Shown here: one piece after another, positions 23,401-33,000 of the stretch
Numbering within the stretch: the first letter of the stretch is position 1
How the letters are laid out: each line of letters begins with the position of its first letter
DNA from: Clostridia bacterium
GTDB taxonomy: Bacteria; Bacillota; Clostridia; Christensenellales; UBA1242
Assembly (NCBI GenBank): GCA_028709705.1
Contig: JAQVWL010000007.1
Location: 1 to 43,477, forward strand
DNA: 43,477 bases
Reading direction: 5' to 3'
Program-made: the position numbers and the translations under genes
Notes under the pieces: model-generated
What the model was told of the DNA's origin: nothing
What the model saw: the letters and a program-made list of their open reading frames with translations, nothing else
Databases searched by the model: none

Positions 23401-24007
23401 TTCTAACAGCGGAAGCATAATCGGTGGAGATTCAACATATTGGAATATGTTCCACAGCAATTATGATGACAGTTTCTATGTTATTGATTATGGTTACCAA
23501 TACAATTCATCAAGCGCAGATGTTTATGCTTCTTGGGTGGCATATGATGATGATGCGTATAGTGGCGGTATTTTGGGCGGTGCAAGGTCAGTGTGGGAAA
23601 ATGATTTTGGTTTGTATATGGTTTCAAACAGTTATTACGGTTCAAATGACATCAACATCATTATTTATGATGTTTGCTACCCAAGCATTGAAAATCTTTA
23701 CTATGCAAATCAAATTTGCAATAACCCAATTGTTTCAACAAATAACATGAGTGGCAACTTTGGTTATATTCTTAATTGTCAATCACTTGTTAGTTATCCA
23801 ACCTATAACAATGTTTCAGGTTGCACAAGTTATGCTTTAAATTATCCAATAAGTATGCTAGGGTCATTAAACGCGATACTTGAAAATTCAATAAGTGTGT
23901 TAAGAAATCAAAGCACAGAATCAAACCCACAAACAGATGTAAACACATCTGTTGGCAATTTACCTACAAACTATATTCACAATGACGGCGGACTTGGCAT
24001 TGCATAA
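8426..24007 (+). CDS. Giant (5193 aa) GLUG-repeat surface lipoprotein
   Basis: Single uninterrupted ORF; lipobox-like signal (..VFCSIFFTAC|KENY); N-terminal beta/Ig-like region; many GLUG-type repeats such as GGIVGTNNGEIAFCNFYG, GGLVGINEGNINNCKV, GGLVGEMSNGTLTNSYAYS. Confidence 0.9.
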   Translation: MSIIFNKNFSKNLSRIVLMIFFVFCSIFFTACKENYENMSITLSNNGGEVILFINEGVSTTQSVVATVNANANIDKRILVSAESNMILITPPEFDGENNSTITLTAIGVCKNVPVNITSVEGGKTAVFYVSVIIPLNLLSETTTLDNLYVVKGEPKNLNVEELVTFSPTNTTQKEITFSLQNQIANVTLENNVLTVGENFSSSTITLVATSKSNETQKANITLNVLAPINADMLNFSARYPNHTQTVNLQTQIELTKTFQNKNSVELTVVVNSIEDIVINPFINSTLTLASNIASVSTYTETKNPINTTFVFSINAQNTNGTDAIFFEISYKNYNYVYQTQKFNIYNFDAVASLRYLVDGVVPESYYFTVYDKYTGTYGMEILTEALPNTVPISECGLTLTLLTGASDYIYYNQSGQVIVFQNNKYTFLSGSKIYVVAKTQNSANAQFTISSNSNTELSRLFNISAEAGETAIQFNNSVTVGTNPNYYYLTTNTSMEQKIGFNVASNNIENITITSSGSGFTVNNTIYPDVNFGSYYFYINSVMGSTNQTGTLTIRAGNGLTATARVETFVELVQNLVSFSVPNSQANSAVGQVNILSATQLNSTTFDTKFAVAVKIGNNITLTKNVKGSTSINYSYYDFLLGEGSAYDEDYINFNQFSNAMTQVANYKDYSNVIRPIYLTSFSQIYAGQIGKVWVKVEINGSRLEGGVKTATTFAYYFLVECYQPIQNLTLSNTTINLYAKNSVGDDNYDLTSKNIDVYLNNNVTYNQIVWSNVYGLNYTLNSQKVYEFTNNINSIKIEAFSTLAPYEMNGVTHFANKNSLTFYFVAKIFEFNKVYSVSLKVNILKAQQVENIFVQNVNVQNGIYIELDYSGQQITYQILAQAQKGESGIKPYNNALVYSFQQNGSTSSTILSINSASGLITLTNNANAVGGTGFVRIAPADRYVNGQYVAGETDIAVYIPVTIADGRSRESSFRISSLQEIDNLNLHYTLMISDIITSEDTYAIFENFGGGLYGCLIGQSNFATITTNKTLFGTLSNTAQIKDLIIVGTITNSGNGFVADTNNGVVSNVTIETLINESQYYASSLTVSNANAVGGIVGTNNGEIAFCNFYGKITSTNSIVGGLVGINEGNINNCKVEMYNFLNEDNITFATINGGEFVGGLVGEMSNGTLTNSYAYSYAYSGSETKNYMGLNILGGTNVGGLVGNLLGGSINICFANINDITTLTGNSFTSGEIINAYIIYKTSNEATNANYTVNKIANYNYNTLPINSTWGKDINKNSGYPYFKAILQADSIASMPDTLATNLENIISKTNTSIIYFYASNLTLTSQEIIALNKLNTILFGDLLGGNANGVKALTSNKNILDVYANGITIKNTGFATLTLFSKYDFSIIKTFTIYVIYPISNLTLVYENSQFANGASINVKISDGFALNGQTKNSLLLVNKDILIKTNQLNLDLSSNNENDYSAFILGSGLGAYNFNTQALYDLENNSQIAIKYSISLISNTFDSGKLTDINSMLKTKFDSRFTINLYKGADQITTSTSNAQIEPSDVYTFETYIFSDLPYLQNNSEEDVIVSIDTKNYNTDLFTINVNYIGTIYYTNKTDLTQTTDNASLAVYFQHIFSISIMVTENYKHFDFDGESFTVSLIAKSSQTNSINYNSSVIEKNFDLTINSQSIVSVNATHFALLPNGKTLISQNQKNYVYYEYSTQSNSVLTPGDEGLLAVNIYPVFANYDYLTITYTTTTGESANLRLGVMNKESNGKFTKSNIGFETLENGIKIYNLYSYIISQINQNTLYLSTFIPTEIEKDTVFIITIRAYNEDNELVYQGVNFNLVVQYLEGAEISISDSDGKKISTVARGTEEYLVITIQKDQTVDLENISIDGRLYDGDVNNYITYSGFSIKEEEFSTTRTYTASLYIGSSLKLEDNANYITVGVTVSWIINGKYQSKTTYINVGVVDFLIDEVKLLTDKPNKTNLTAYIGIQTPLLFDFYSANNTNQNASLEMFLANYYYENLSGVNTFGDYVVNRGNENIGSFMANLYYVNGNNYSQILGGNGNIQSNSYFNFSVEEDGTIKITGKRSGSVALLLRIEVKLPSATQNVYKYVDFLFSITVGIYSDEDTPLIIDNETAFYDAINGEVRQNYILMTDINLTNYSPVSTNGIASLDGNNYTINILSWNTETTEAELKLALFDTVNDNTTLKNLCVNVYHSSNIVINTTKHTTINVAGIAITNNGVIYNCSVVAYKTNNSLPNLAVSAGFSLSYSVGQISETITSKLAGFAITNNGNITNCRVGGYSVDYVNKSNVNLGSFNLTGQGNICGFVFENSGVIASSYFANATIKNNSTSGLTTYSTGFVGNNNGDINLSYSKGVGENSFSLSGGGISTSSISAGFAYTNGGSISDCYSNIMLATTNLATQNLYASGRLTSGFAYKNDGTIDRCFTASKIEDAKTTQMNFVGVDNFGEMQNTGKITNSYYYNLNSDLDNAYANTNSNISVKRISEPDLIDNYYGFTFADSASSINGVWFITAYGIDLVSANQIAISNRYVANEVRDLITNELTSYTLPYTSGYEYGSKKNPIIIRNASEFNRVFGGDNNNAGTAIASYYNLDNQTVFGNYRIVTNINLGELIADETNNIKIKSSDMSLIGGTIDGNSFEISGLELVARAESAVKNYGLFATVKNNSIIMNLNIQVIAVNAATVQNVGAIAGTLENSKLINLSLYSKNVDETATIIGNNIVGGVVGKILGESEVKNISINNINVTANHISTSTSQYFVRDQSISSLSNTNISYAGGIAGVVDIYEKSQITNFVHNEDMSKPHLAFLKVSGSMSINGSTVGGVLGYMGPRTYLKDATLELSSKLDQKLIAYNCYAGGIVGENYGDLNMLKAEHEQTVQKQIESQVSSYYKNSSTTVQRGNMTLFEFGNAQDYQPIAIGGLVGQMVSGNLQHSYSKVNVRNSTALYAGGVIGMVPYAPNIKQNYIDLYEVFAFGDVFASIAENVVSGAGGILGYVNFSRTLNFTKVNAVNYWSLTLDTKTNTYYLPSNIYDIYAVTGNTNAYTNIAPITLNNLVVDNSGAISIKAEYLNLYNLPTIACAVNSDSMFAVKNIDFDLNGANSTSKTNNAYASLGSSSFYKMINEDTQSITSFYTFTSTQVSGSEMDTYFRNSDWDPNYWYRYQNNMLPSLITYSENHIYYIYVAQDLKNMVAYPDATFIVVGQNNNGIVKVGNYIRNTGLNIDNFSGVLKGYDSTGDYGFDFEGYSLTFISSTTAGAKIYNLSIKNLGSASSMYQENFGSFVDQSIQTTYENLTFSNCQLYSSASSATTSIGLMANSITGGYISNITFVDCSVNAKANANITNLNVGLMAGQITTQSNSYVQIYDVTAYLSNGNINNSILNDINVDVNGKTIINLCVGTVAGKTTGSVMLYYTANSNTETRIKGVGVSGTSSNPYSADSSFSSIYKGIVFDVQDNNLSQNGAIINYNAGLVIGETNSLNLSFQRSSATQKLNIVGGLTNSGNVDITNANLGGAIGKVANSISISNSASFVDKYVNVDCDINFSAQKVNAGMLIGTSGTVYTIDNIDTYGTINVKATEGASNIGGFVGKANADINISNAVSRTKITVDDDNNSSSALTTVGGLVGLFNSTTSKMVIGENNFNTKYLGTIIISTNNVYAGGILGSALSTSSAVNNDNGIRITSAVFGGDIIIESTALSYIGGIMGASNYNGLTNNEPKRLLKNNLAYGNIYVNCDLAENEDASYVGGLLGKGSSFTYLNSNYSVATIFTAGTQTHENANINALVGVSNGSKTDTDTNNQKYVNYYSNQVSLCLDYNPSESVDAFASENVYYLTNNGTGTSTMLDVLTAYKNQLTELEKTYEIYYGSKINPILINESGYSTASGYFNDDFGGKAKYFVINQALSENKMQNITLKNAFIIGDGFTLTNKNNAVFAEIDAKSVVSGIKVKAEITTSNTNFFSGGTVSATGVGTLANVNKGTIYACNTNEVQSASIYDVYGIKNTNSGVYVGGLVGVNGGYILDSYADVDVKGSSNAGGLVGLNAGLISNSYSTGKVVSPTAYAFGQGNGGKVYYCYTSSMVEGSSASVFGNNTAIGCYYDLYGTGVWQNIQNGDENTIITSNTNTMAVITENTGTEIFLSNPTASIKFGYDFTKNYGYLTFNGEAYSNFSYMQNGSTGNGSVSNNAILIPNVGKLQQLNDNATQAKHYALINDISLTSDMASRGADDYGIKNWKAIGISEGSAFAGTLTGEYFVNEESNNHSISGLASTTLTGYVYGSIFGETNNAEITNLTIKDSSFENQTDYIAGLVSRANNTTIENITVENCTFNYTASGGINLGGIVAKATGLTTIENCSVSQSTTFGYGQENSSSSYTSNIGGLVGSALNSVSIKNSTVGNACQFGYISSGSVKLGAILGSADGSQPINNQPISIEDCSVGNEIVFSYSPEQSVSSKSNIGGIVGYSKGLDITNVEMGATNQFNYLANGTSYMGGAVGFADQNTSLDTVKCGEGYAFKYTATTGANSSYMGGMFGKASNVLITSSSIANAYSFEYSSNGTSYMGALAGIIDAGQASSVNLSGITYGTNYDFSFATTLAGTNTNYLGGLAGKIDGATITNSSTQTISGSSWNYKYTLSDSFSIQNYVGGVAGYIDNSTISGFSVENVNFGGSISSASLGENYLGGVAGYIANSTIKTIKVLSCTNLCSYSGYVGGIAGVVENTEIGKEFTGGTANITLSNLNIDGVETAKIGGVAGKINNISEEEKNIQNISISSCHINNPSLSAKVGGVVGESDSATLSIKYVDIDGSSTITSNNTAGGILGEGSIDTIYKCNNNASVSAYAQSLEISGGENDDTITPYAGGIVGKLVAGIISECDNTGLINAGYNVPNAKWFKYNFTDMIIGENIEYSKGSNQSFAGGISGYSGAEVVVLDSRNFNSVTAKAKITVAIKKANYSFEVFGVGYRAEGYLGGKVEKAYANGISYISNGTSLLNCSNSGSIIGGDSTYWNMFHSNYDDSFYVIDYGYQYNSSSADVYASWVAYDDDAYSGGILGGARSVWENDFGLYMVSNSYYGSNDINIIIYDVCYPSIENLYYANQICNNPIVSTNNMSGNFGYILNCQSLVSYPTYNNVSGCTSYALNYPISMLGSLNAILENSISVLRNQSTESNPQTDVNTSVGNLPTNYIHNDGGLGIA
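21480..22700 (+). repeat. Run of diverged tandem GLUG repeats with an aromatic-rich motif inside the giant CDS
   Basis: Recurring F/Y-x-Y...NGTSYMGG..G pattern, e.g. FNYLANGTSYMGGAVG, FKYTATTGANSSYMGGMFG, FEYSSNGTSYMGALAG; near-identical DNA around 22351-22400 and 22457-22505 (GGCGGTGTTGCxGGxTATATT). Confidence 0.75.
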
Positions 24008-24038
24008 AATTTCAATTCAAAACTTTTAGGAGAACTTT

Positions 24039-27000
24039 ATGAAAAAAATTTTGGTATTAATATTTGGTTTTTGTTTAGTACTCTCGGGAATGCTTTTCTC
24101 GGGTTGCGGGGACCCTTATGCCAATGTTTATTTAAGTTCAACAAAAAGTCAAATACAATTAGCAGTGGGCGAAACAAAAATTTTTGAAGTACAAATTGAA
24201 AATTATTTTGCAGAAATGAGTTCAAGAATGAGTGCAAACAGCGATGGCGAATTTGCAAGAATTGTAGACATAGATTATCAAAGCAACGGAAAAGCATTTA
24301 TAAGTATTGAAGGTTTAAAAGTTGGAAACGGAGCAGTTCGTGTTTCAACCTATGAAGGTTCAAAAAGCGTTAGTTTAAATGTGGAAGTTTATCAAAAAGT
24401 AACAGGTTTTGAACTAAAAACAAATCCATATGTTGTTAAAGAAAGCGGTTTTGAATTGGTTTTAAAAAATGCAAACTTCTTTGATTTTGAACCAGTAAAT
24501 TCAACCGAAACTCCAATAAAATATACTTATAGCAACCTTAGCGAAAATTTGGAAATCAAAAAAATAATTACTGTTGAAGAAAACGACCAAATAAAAATTG
24601 CTTTACTAACAGCAGAAAATGAAACAATTTTTATAACAGAAGATTATTTTCGGTTGTCAGCAACACTTACAGAATATCCAGAAATAAACCCAATTGAAGA
24701 CTTTTTGGTTGATATAATTGAGCCAATCCAAATTGGCGACCTTAATATAATAAAAAAGGGTTATGACACAGAAAATTATTTGAATGGCGAAAATATAGAA
24801 AAAGTTGAAGAAAATGGTGAAATTACTTTAATTTCAAACAAAAGAGAAAACAGTTATATTGAACTTGAATTGCAAGTTCAAACAGCAAATGTTTTGATTG
24901 AATTAAGTTCTTCAAAAAGTGTTTTGTCGCCTATTTTGGTAAGCGAAAATGACTTTGATTATACTTCAAGTAACAGTTATTTTTTCAGCATTCAAGCCAG
25001 AGATTTGGGTTATGACACCTTAACAATAAAAGCATTTTATGAAAATTATGACGAATATTTGGTAGAAAAAAGTTTTGCAATAAATACTTTAATTATGCCA
25101 ACAAATATTGTGGTTAATGATTTAAGTATGTTTGAAACGCCCGTTATTTTGTATGACCATAATTATGGCAACGAAACAGAATACAAACTTACAGTTGCAG
25201 TAAATTCCTTGGACTCGCTTTTTGAAAGTATTAGTTTTGATGTGATGACTTTTGCAGATGAAACATATACAAATCTTGAAAATTGGAGTCAATACTTATT
25301 TATAAAAGAAAAAGGTATTACAAAAACAACAAACTTTCAAATTCCTTATAGCAGTTTTTCGGGCAATGTATTGTCAAATTCAATCACTTTGTTGGGCAAT
25401 GTTCAATATCAAGGCACAATTTTTATAAGACTTACACTTAACAGCAATTTGATTAGCGAAGGCTCAGTTGTTTTCTATATTCCAATTGAAATCAAAAAAG
25501 GTGCTTTTGGCTTTGAAGTTGAAAGTCAATACGCAAATGGCATTGTTTTGGACCTTAATGAAGAACCACAATATTTTGACGCCTTGTTAATAGACGACCC
25601 CGCATCTTATATAGGCAAAATGGCATTCAACTATCTTTCAACTGCAAGTTTATATTTCAAAGTTGAACAGTCTGCCTTTGGTTCTTTGCAAATCAAACTA
25701 ACACCACTTGCGATTGGGCAGGGCGAAGTAAATTTAATTTTGCCAAATGGTAAATTTGTAAAAATAAAAATAATAGTAAAACAAAGTTTGACTGATGCAA
25801 ACTTAACACTTTTAAACTCAAATTATATTTCAAAAATAACAACTGATGATAACAACAACTTAACAAGTTTTGCAATAAAATATTATTTGGAACCAGATAG
25901 CAAAGACACAGTAAAAACTTATTTAAAATTGCTTACAAATCCAAGCACAGCAAATCTTTTTTCGGCAAGTTACACAATTGAACAAGAAGAAAGTAATATA
26001 AGTTTTGATGTTAACACTTATGAAATTTTGATAAACAAAACAGGCAGTGCAATATTAAATATAAAACTTCAACTTTTGCGTGTCGAAGATTTTGAAATTG
26101 CAACAACAGAAAACGAAATCAATTTTTCTGTTGAAATATTAATCTATTCACCATTAAATAGTTTTGAATTTGAACAAAATTCTACTTCTGTTAGCAACAT
26201 AGAAATTTATAGAAGCAGTGATGTTGGCTTTATTTACATACAACAAAACTATTCTCAAATTGAACTTGATTTGGTTGCAACTCTTCTTAATGGCACCCAA
26301 ATTGAAAACATATTTACATATTTTTCTAGCAATGAAGATTTTGCAATCACAAAATCAAGCCAAAACACTTATACTTTTGTTGCTGATGACAACTTTGGTC
26401 TTTCTGGCACAATGTTAAACTTTGGAACCTATGCCATTAGTGGCAACAAATTAACACTTAATTGCAATGATGTTTTTGCCAAAACAAACATAAGTTTTTG
26501 GATAGCAATTTCAATCAAACAATACAACATAACAATTACAAAGGTTTTAAACATAAAAATTTTGGAATACACACCGCTTTATTCTGTTGGTTTTTATAAT
26601 TATCAAGAAGAAATATACTTGTCGGAAACTTCTCCAAGTTATACATTTTCAACATTCCTTGACCCCAATGCTGACTGCCAAGAATTTAGGGCTTTCTTCA
26701 AGTCAAGAACGGGTGGCGGTGATGATTTGATAAATGTTATTGTCAGAAATGATTTTAAACAAGTTAAAATCGAATACAACAAAAACAAAGGAACAGGTTA
26801 TGGAACCTTGTATTTTGTTCCTTTAACTTCATACACAAGTCAAGACACATATTCTTATTTTACCAGTCTTACTGTTTATGTTTCTGATGGAAGTGATATA
26901 GATAACCCTATGCCAATAAATACAGCACAAGAGTTTAAACAGGCAATGCTCAACGCTCAAACAAGCACCGCAAAACATTTTAAAATAACAACTACTCTTG

Positions 27001-30000
27001 ATTTTGCAAATGTAAATTTATCTGGTATTGGCGAATTTAATGGAACAATCACAGGTGCAAACAGTTCAGCCAAACTTACAAACATAACAATAAATACTGT
27101 TTATACAACCGGCGATAATTCTTATTATGGTATTTTTCAAAAATTGGGTGCAAATGCTGTAATAAAAAATCTTGTTTTTGAAGGAAAAATTTTGATAGAC
27201 ATAAATTCTAGCAACAATTTTGCCATAGGCTTGCTTGCGGGCATAAATTTGGGAACAGTTCAAAATTGCAAATTTTTGTTAAACGCTTCAAGTATATTGA
27301 TAAAAGACACGGCAAACGCCACCAGCACCAAAAATATTTTTGTAGGTTCAATTGTTGGTGTTAACAATGGTACAATAAAAAATATAGTTGATTTGGAAAA
27401 CAACACATTCAACCACACTTTGCTAAATCACAACGGTCTGTTCGCTTGTGAATATCGTGGATATTCAAACAACACTGCAATAGGCGGAGTTGCAGGCATC
27501 AACAATGGCGTAATTTTAAGAGAAAATCCAAACGGTTTTGTTGTATACAATTCAAGTGTTTATAGCGCGGTTGAAAACATACTTTCAACGGGATTTTACA
27601 CAACGGGCGGTGTTGCGGGGAAAAATAATCTAACCGAAATTGCCATTGGAGATTATACCAACTCAACAATTTCTGACTTGCTTGTTGATGGAACGATAAG
27701 AGCAGTTGGTTATGGTATCACAACCGAACTCAAAATTGGCGGAAAAAATGTTGGCGGAATTGTTGGAACAAATAATTCTTATATAAATAATTGCACAATT
27801 CGTACAAAAATAAGTGGTATCAATTTTGTTGGTGGAATAGTTGGCAATGACAATACAATTCAAGGTTATACGGGCGTAAATACCAACTATCAGTTTATAA
27901 CAAATTGTGAAGTGCAAGCAATTTACAATGGCACTTTTGCATATATGATAACCGCGTTGGAAAACTTGGGCAATATTGGTGCAATAGCAGGCAACGAAAC
28001 AACATTTTTAAATGAATATCTTTACAGCCAAAACAATAACAATGCGTATTATTATTACACAATAAGTGAAACTAACAAAATTTTCCCTGTTGCATATGAA
28101 TATGCAAACAACAAATTTACAAAAATAAAATACAATTCAGACAATCCTTATTACAATTTATTTACATTCAAAGCAGTTGCAATAAACGTTCAAGAAATCA
28201 CACCAGATTATGAAAAAGGTGCACAAAAACTTGAAGTAGAAAACACAATTTTTGACAACCTTGTTTGTTTTATGTTTTTCTACCAAGCAGAAAATACTGC
28301 TTTGCAAAGTACTTTGAATAGTTATAACAACAACCGTGAAATTCCTTTTGTTTTTGAAAACAGCAATAGTTTGATTTTGACACCTGAATCAACAAATATT
28401 TTAAGCATAACCCCCGAAGGCAAAATTAACTTAAACGGAACGGGTCTTGCAATTGTAAAAGTAACAAGTTTGTTAAACACAACAATAAGCAATTTTTATG
28501 TTTATATTTATGTTATCAATGCTTTTGATGGTTTTAAAGTGTTTACTTCAAACAATGACTTGATTACAACCAACGCTGTTTTGACAATTTATGAAAAAAG
28601 GCCCATTGAACTAAACTATCAATTTACACATTCAAATATCGAAGTAAGGGACAATTACAACCAAATTGTTTGGGCAAAATTGGTTAACAACACAAAAGGT
28701 AGTTTGTTGACAACCATAAGCGGAGACACTCAATATATAAACATAACACAAACGGGCAATTTGTTGATATTGTCTGTCAACACCGTTTCAGGACTAAATC
28801 AAAACAATATAATAGTTTTATCTCCAATATTTAGCAATTCCATAAATATTGTGGGCAATGTTTCAATTCCTAATACCGAATTGGAAAAGTTTATTTCAGC
28901 GACAAATGATTCAGTAACAATGCTTGCTTATGCAAAGCGTGGCACAGAAAGTATCCAAACAAATATTTCCAGCACAACAGTTGAACCAATAGATGTGTTT
29001 ACAATTATTGTTAACCAAAAAACAGATTATCAAAATGATTATTTAAATATCACAAGCACAAAAGTTGGTGACACAAGTGGCAACAATGACTATTTTATAA
29101 TAAAAACAGCAAGCGGATATACTTTTGATGAAACAAATAATGTTTATTTATATAATGGAACAAATGGCAGTTTTGCCTTCCAATTCAATTACCAAAAATA
29201 TGTCAACACAGATTACGCAGGTCAATATTATATAACATTTATGGCAGACAATGGAGAACTAATAAATGTATATGTCAATATTGAAACTCAACAAGTTTCC
29301 AACATTATCCTAAAAAGTTTTTATAACATTGGCACAACTTTTGACAATACAATGCTAGAAAACAATTATATGGCAAGCAACGCAAACAATTTGCTTTTGA
29401 TTGAAGTTTTTCCAAACTTTGCTAATTATGATTACATTTTCGTAAGAAACGATGCTATAAACACACAAAATGAAAATATTGTTTTGTTTGAAGTTGTTAG
29501 TCTTGATGAAGAAAATCAACTAAACTTTGTATTTGGAGTAACTTATACAAATGGCGGAGCAAAAATACCAAGAAGTGTTTTGCAAAACTTTGCTCCAAAC
29601 AGTTACGGTGCAAGACTTTATGTAAAATATACAACAACTTCAAAAGCCAAAGTTGACAGTCAAGCAAAAATTGTTGTTGAAGCAATCAAAACTACAAACA
29701 ACGTTGACACAGTAGTTTACAGCACTTCAAAAACAATTACAGTCATTATAAAAGACAATGTTTCATTCAGCATTGTTGGCAAAGAAATTGTTTCTGGGCA
29801 AAATATTTATTTGGCAAAAGGCAAAACTTATGAACTAAACCTTAATATTTATGGCTTTACTGAAAATCAAATGCAAATAGAAATCACAAACAGTTATGGT
29901 TTGAACACAAACGCAGTTGCAATAACCAAACAAAACAACAAATGGTATTTGACAGTAAATACTGATGTAATTTACACAACAGGCGAAGAAGGTTATTTTG

Positions 30001-33000
30001 TAAAAATTGCAACATATGGCGAAAACACAATAGATGGTTTGTATTATTCAAGTGGAAAATCATATTTAAACATAATCATTGTTGATTTTGTTATTTTGAC
30101 AAGCAATATTGATGGTTTCGATTTTGAAACTGAAAATATAAGTGATTATGCAAAAAATACAATAATAAAAAACGCAACAAAGGCAGTTGCAAAAGTTGCA
30201 GTTGGAAACAAATACGATTTGGAAATTGGCTTTGAAAATGGCTTGACAATAGAATATGACACAACAAATGCAAATGTATATAACCAAGTTGTTGCTTTTC
30301 AAAATGCTTTAAAAACAAGCGGGGTTTGGCAACTCAACGCAACTGAATTTGGCATTGCAGGCGAATATGACTTGACAAAAATATTGACAACAGCAACAAA
30401 CATATCAAATCAATATTTAAGAGTTTGGTCATCTAGTGCAAACACGATTTCAGTTAGTCCTATGAAGTTGATTGATTATTTGTTAACCAATTACTATTTC
30501 AATTTTTCAGCAAAATTTGAATATCAAAATGGTTTGCCAACAATAACAAGCAGTCAAAGTGGTTTTAGTTTTGAAACAGATTTTGTGCTTGATGTTTATC
30601 CAACAAGCACCGAAGAAAACGCAATTCCAATTTATACATACAATGATTTGCTAATAATGAAAGAAAACAGTTGGTATATTATGATGAATGATATACAACT
30701 TGAAAGCAGTTTTATCCCGCTTAACATAAATATTGCAGGTCTAAATGGAAATGGGTATTCAATAATTTATCCACTAACCTTAACAATAAACAATTTTGAA
30801 AATGTTGGTCTTTTTTCCCAAGTTTATGAAAAAACAATATTAAAAAATATTACAATAAAAATAAAAAACACTTCTTTAATTACTATTGAAAATGAAAATG
30901 CAATAAATTTTGGAATGTTGGCAGGGTTTAATAACGGAGTTATAACAAATTGCTCGGTATTTTCAGAAAATTACAATACTTTTACTGTTATTATCAAAGG
31001 TCAAGTTGCCAATTTTGCGGACAATTATGTTGCTGGTCTTGTCGGGCATAATGCCGGATATATTACAAATTCAAGAGTGGAAATGAACTTGATTGCAAGT
31101 GCAAACATTGCTGGCTTTGTTGGAATAAATGAGTCAAAAATTGCAAGCAGTTATGTAAAAAATACTTCAATCATAAACAAAATTTCATCTACAGCAAACT
31201 TTACTGCTGGATTTGTGGTAAAAAACGGAATCTCGGTAGATACAAAAGCAAGCATTACTTCTTGTTATGTGGGTCGTGATTCTAGCAGTACAACACTTTC
31301 TTCTCCTAGCACAACAAAATTTTTGAGTTCAAATAGTGAAGTTGCTGGTTTCGCTTATTATAACTATTCAAAAATTTCTAATTGCTATTCTGATATTTTT
31401 ATCAGGTCAAGTTCACTTAGGTCTGGTTTTGTGTTCCACAATGCAGGCACTATTAGCAACGCATATTCAACTTCAAATTTTGAACTTAGTGGTTCAACTG
31501 CATATGGTTTTGTTTGCAATATCAGCATAGGTAGCAACAGGGGAACAATAACAAATAGTTTTTATCAAAAAAGTACAAACAACACAACAGTTACAAATCC
31601 AGTAAATTCTGGTGTTTTGGAATTGACAACAAGTCAGTTTGCAAGCACAGTAATATTTAAAGCGTTTGTAATTTCTTCATCAACAAACAAAACAGAAGGT
31701 GTTTGGTTCTATCCATCAAGCAACACAGAAGCATTGTTCAAAATTGATGGAGTTGCACAAAAATTTACTTATGGAAAACTTGAATTGGTTAGCCCAAATT
31801 TGATTGCAAGCACTCAAAAGAAATTGGATTTGGCAAACACAACTTACAACCAATCAACAGGCGAAACAATATATAAATATTATGAAACAAGAGAAGCAGA
31901 TGGAGCATTACTAAATCCATATTTAATCTATTCTGCAAACAATTTTGAAAATTATATTTTGTCAAATTCATTAAGTTTTACAAACAGTTCTATGTATCGC
32001 ATAGTATGTGATATAGATTATGTTGCGGAAGGAAAACTTACTTCCAATTTATACAAAACAACTTTCAAAGGTGTGCTTGAAGGCAATGATATGACTGTTG
32101 CAGGTTATGTTATAGACACAAAAGAAAGTTTGACAAATGGCGGTCTTTTTGCCAAAATTGGCAACGGATATTCAAATGAAGGTTGTGTAAAAAACTTGAA
32201 CATTCAACCAAAATATATAAATATGCCAAACACATCAAATGTTGGTGCGTTGGCGGGAACATTGCAAAGCGGTAAAATTTACAACATAACAGTTGATGGT
32301 TTCAGATACGAAGAAACAGGTTTGGTTATTATAGGTTACAATTGCGTTGGCGGAATTGTCGGCGTTGCAAACAACAACTTTATTGTCAAAAATGTGACAA
32401 GTTCAGTTTCTGCTCGTGCAAGTTACAAGTCTTCATTGGTTGGTGCAAACTTGGGTATTTATTCTTCTACAAACACAACTCAAATTTCATATTCTGGCAC
32501 AATTGTTGGAGTTACAGATAACTCTGGCACAATTTCTTATGTTAGCACAACAAACAATGTTGCTTCAATGGCAGAAATTGCAGGACTTATGTTTGGCAAA
32601 ATTGGCACAAATGTCAAAGTAAGTGAAATAAATTTGACAATAAACAACGAGCAATTTGTCAACGCATCTAGTTATGGCGGTATCATTGCAGGGGAAAATA
32701 ACGGACAGATAACCAATGTAAACATAAGTGGAACAGCAAGTCAAAACTTCTTCAAAACAAGCCCAATCATTCCTCTTGCTGTCGGTGGTGTTGTTGGCTT
32801 GAATATAGGTGGAAAGATTGAAACAGTTATTTGCAATCTTAACTTTGGTTGGTTAACAATAAGCCCAACAATTGTTAGCGGTCTTGTTGGCGAAATGCTT
32901 GGTGGAGAAATAAAAGACAGTCAATTTGATGGCGATATTAACATAATTGCTGATATCAATTTTGCAACTTCTTTTAGTGCAACAGTTGGCGGTATTGTTG

